Source: an uncultured Eubacteriales bacterium
GTDB taxonomy: Bacteria; Bacillota; Clostridia; Oscillospirales; Acutalibacteraceae
Length of the DNA: 5,623 nucleotides
Assembly: GCA_934444695.1 (NCBI GenBank)
Contig: CAKSDF010000128.1
Coordinates: 1 to 5,623, forward strand
Direction: 5' to 3'
Shown: positions 5,080-5,623 of the stretch, one piece after another
Layout: every line of letters starts with the position of its first letter
Numbering within the stretch: the stretch's first letter is position 1
Translations under genes and position numbers: made by a program
Notes under the pieces: generated by a model
What the model saw: the letters and a program-made list of their open reading frames with translations, nothing else
Told to the model about the DNA's origin: nothing
The model's database searches: none

Positions 5080-5623
5080 TGACAACCGAATATGCGCCGG
5101 CGGAGGAGCGCCGCGAACTGCAGCGATTGCTCATCCGCGTTGCCGGTGGTGACCGTGACGCTTTGGCGGAGCTGTATCAGCGCACGCGCGCGGCGGTGTA
5201 CGGCTTAGCGCTTTCCTACCTTAAAAACGCGCACGACGCGCAGGATCTCACACAGGATGTCTATGTGCAGGTGTGGGACTGCGCAGCGCAGTACCATTCC
5301 ACCGGCTCGCCGATGGGGTGGCTGCTGACGGTCTGCCGCAACCTCTGCCTGATGCGCCTGCGGCGCGAAGAACGCCATGCCGCGCTCAGCGAGGAGGAAT
5401 GGGACGCTATTCCCGCGCAGGAATGCGGTTTGGATGCCGACGAGCGTGCGCTGCTGCAAGGCGCGCTGGCAAACCTTGCTGACGAGGAGCGGCGCATCGT
5501 GCTGCTTCACGCGGTCACGGGCATGAAGCACCGGGAGATCGCGGCGCTGCTGGAGCTGCCGCTTCCCACCGTCCTGTCGAAATATCACAGAGCATTGAAA
5601 AAGATGCGAATTTTTCTGGAAGG
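5064..5623 (+). CDS. ECF-type sigma factor (C-terminal end cut by window edge)
   Basis: 186 residues are visible, close to the usual full length of 160-200 for extracytoplasmic-function sigma factors, so little is missing. Region 2 covers about 33-100: 'ALAELYQRTRAAVYGLAL' (33-50), the signature 'DAQDLTQDVYVQVW' (58-71), then 'GSPMGWLLTVCRN' (81-93). A short linker leads to region 4 (about 126-183), with 'LADEERRIVLLHAVTG' (138-153) and the helix-turn-helix 'KHREIAALLELPLPTVLSKY' (155-174). ECF factors usually act in signal responses and are held by an anti-sigma factor encoded next to them, which would lie to the right of this window. The ATG at 5064 has AGGAG (5049-5053) at 10 nt; starts at codons 4 and 6 are possible, the latter coupled to the small upstream ORF. 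GC of about 65% by hand count of three lines is higher than the other genes, which hints that it may belong to the host chromosome or another module. Confidence 0.9.
   Translation, partial: MLSMLMTTEYAPAEERRELQRLLIRVAGGDRDALAELYQRTRAAVYGLALSYLKNAHDAQDLTQDVYVQVWDCAAQYHSTGSPMGWLLTVCRNLCLMRLRREERHAALSEEEWDAIPAQECGLDADERALLQGALANLADEERRIVLLHAVTGMKHREIAALLELPLPTVLSKYHRALKKMRIFLE

Noticed and set aside
5205..5588. Minus-strand open frame of 127 codons
   Set aside because: Antisense to the ECF sigma gene, which has clear region 2 and region 4 motifs.

Overview
This 5.6 kb window most likely comes from a gut-type Clostridia genome (Oscillospiraceae-like). The basis is a fairly GC-rich sequence (about 50-65% in genes), strong AGGAGG-type ribosome binding sites used with GTG and TTG starts, and a gene set seen in integrative mobile elements of that group. 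The taxonomic call is inference; no rRNA or other marker gene is present.

Layout. Three genes read leftward: a RepA/AAA_25-type ATPase (1718-2785), a ribbon-helix-helix (RHH) DNA-binding protein (872-1309) and a tyrosine recombinase/integrase (869 to beyond the left edge, C-terminus missing). The last two are separated by 2 bp and probably translationally coupled. Between the ATPase and the RHH gene lies a 408 bp non-coding stretch. It holds four ACTGCG repeats about 31-37 bp apart, several hairpins and an inverted repeat next to the RHH start. Reading rightward from a divergent promoter region (2786-2932) are a zinc-finger protein resembling DUF6076 (2933-4048) and, 16 bp later, an RpoD-like sigma factor with regions 2, 3 and 4 (4065-4928). 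After a short AT-rich gap containing a possible 40-codon ORF comes an ECF-type sigma factor (5064 to beyond the right edge), which may be host chromosome or further cargo.

How it may work together. Integrase, RHH protein and helicase-like ATPase form an excision/maintenance module, and the repeat-rich gap is a candidate cis-acting site (origin, transfer origin or operator) for it. The DUF6076-sigma pair forms a second, divergently transcribed module that could redirect host RNA polymerase to element promoters. No relaxase, replication initiator or conjugation gene is visible, so this is either one end of a larger integrative element or a compact satellite-like element. No tRNA, rRNA, CRISPR array or insertion sequence was seen.
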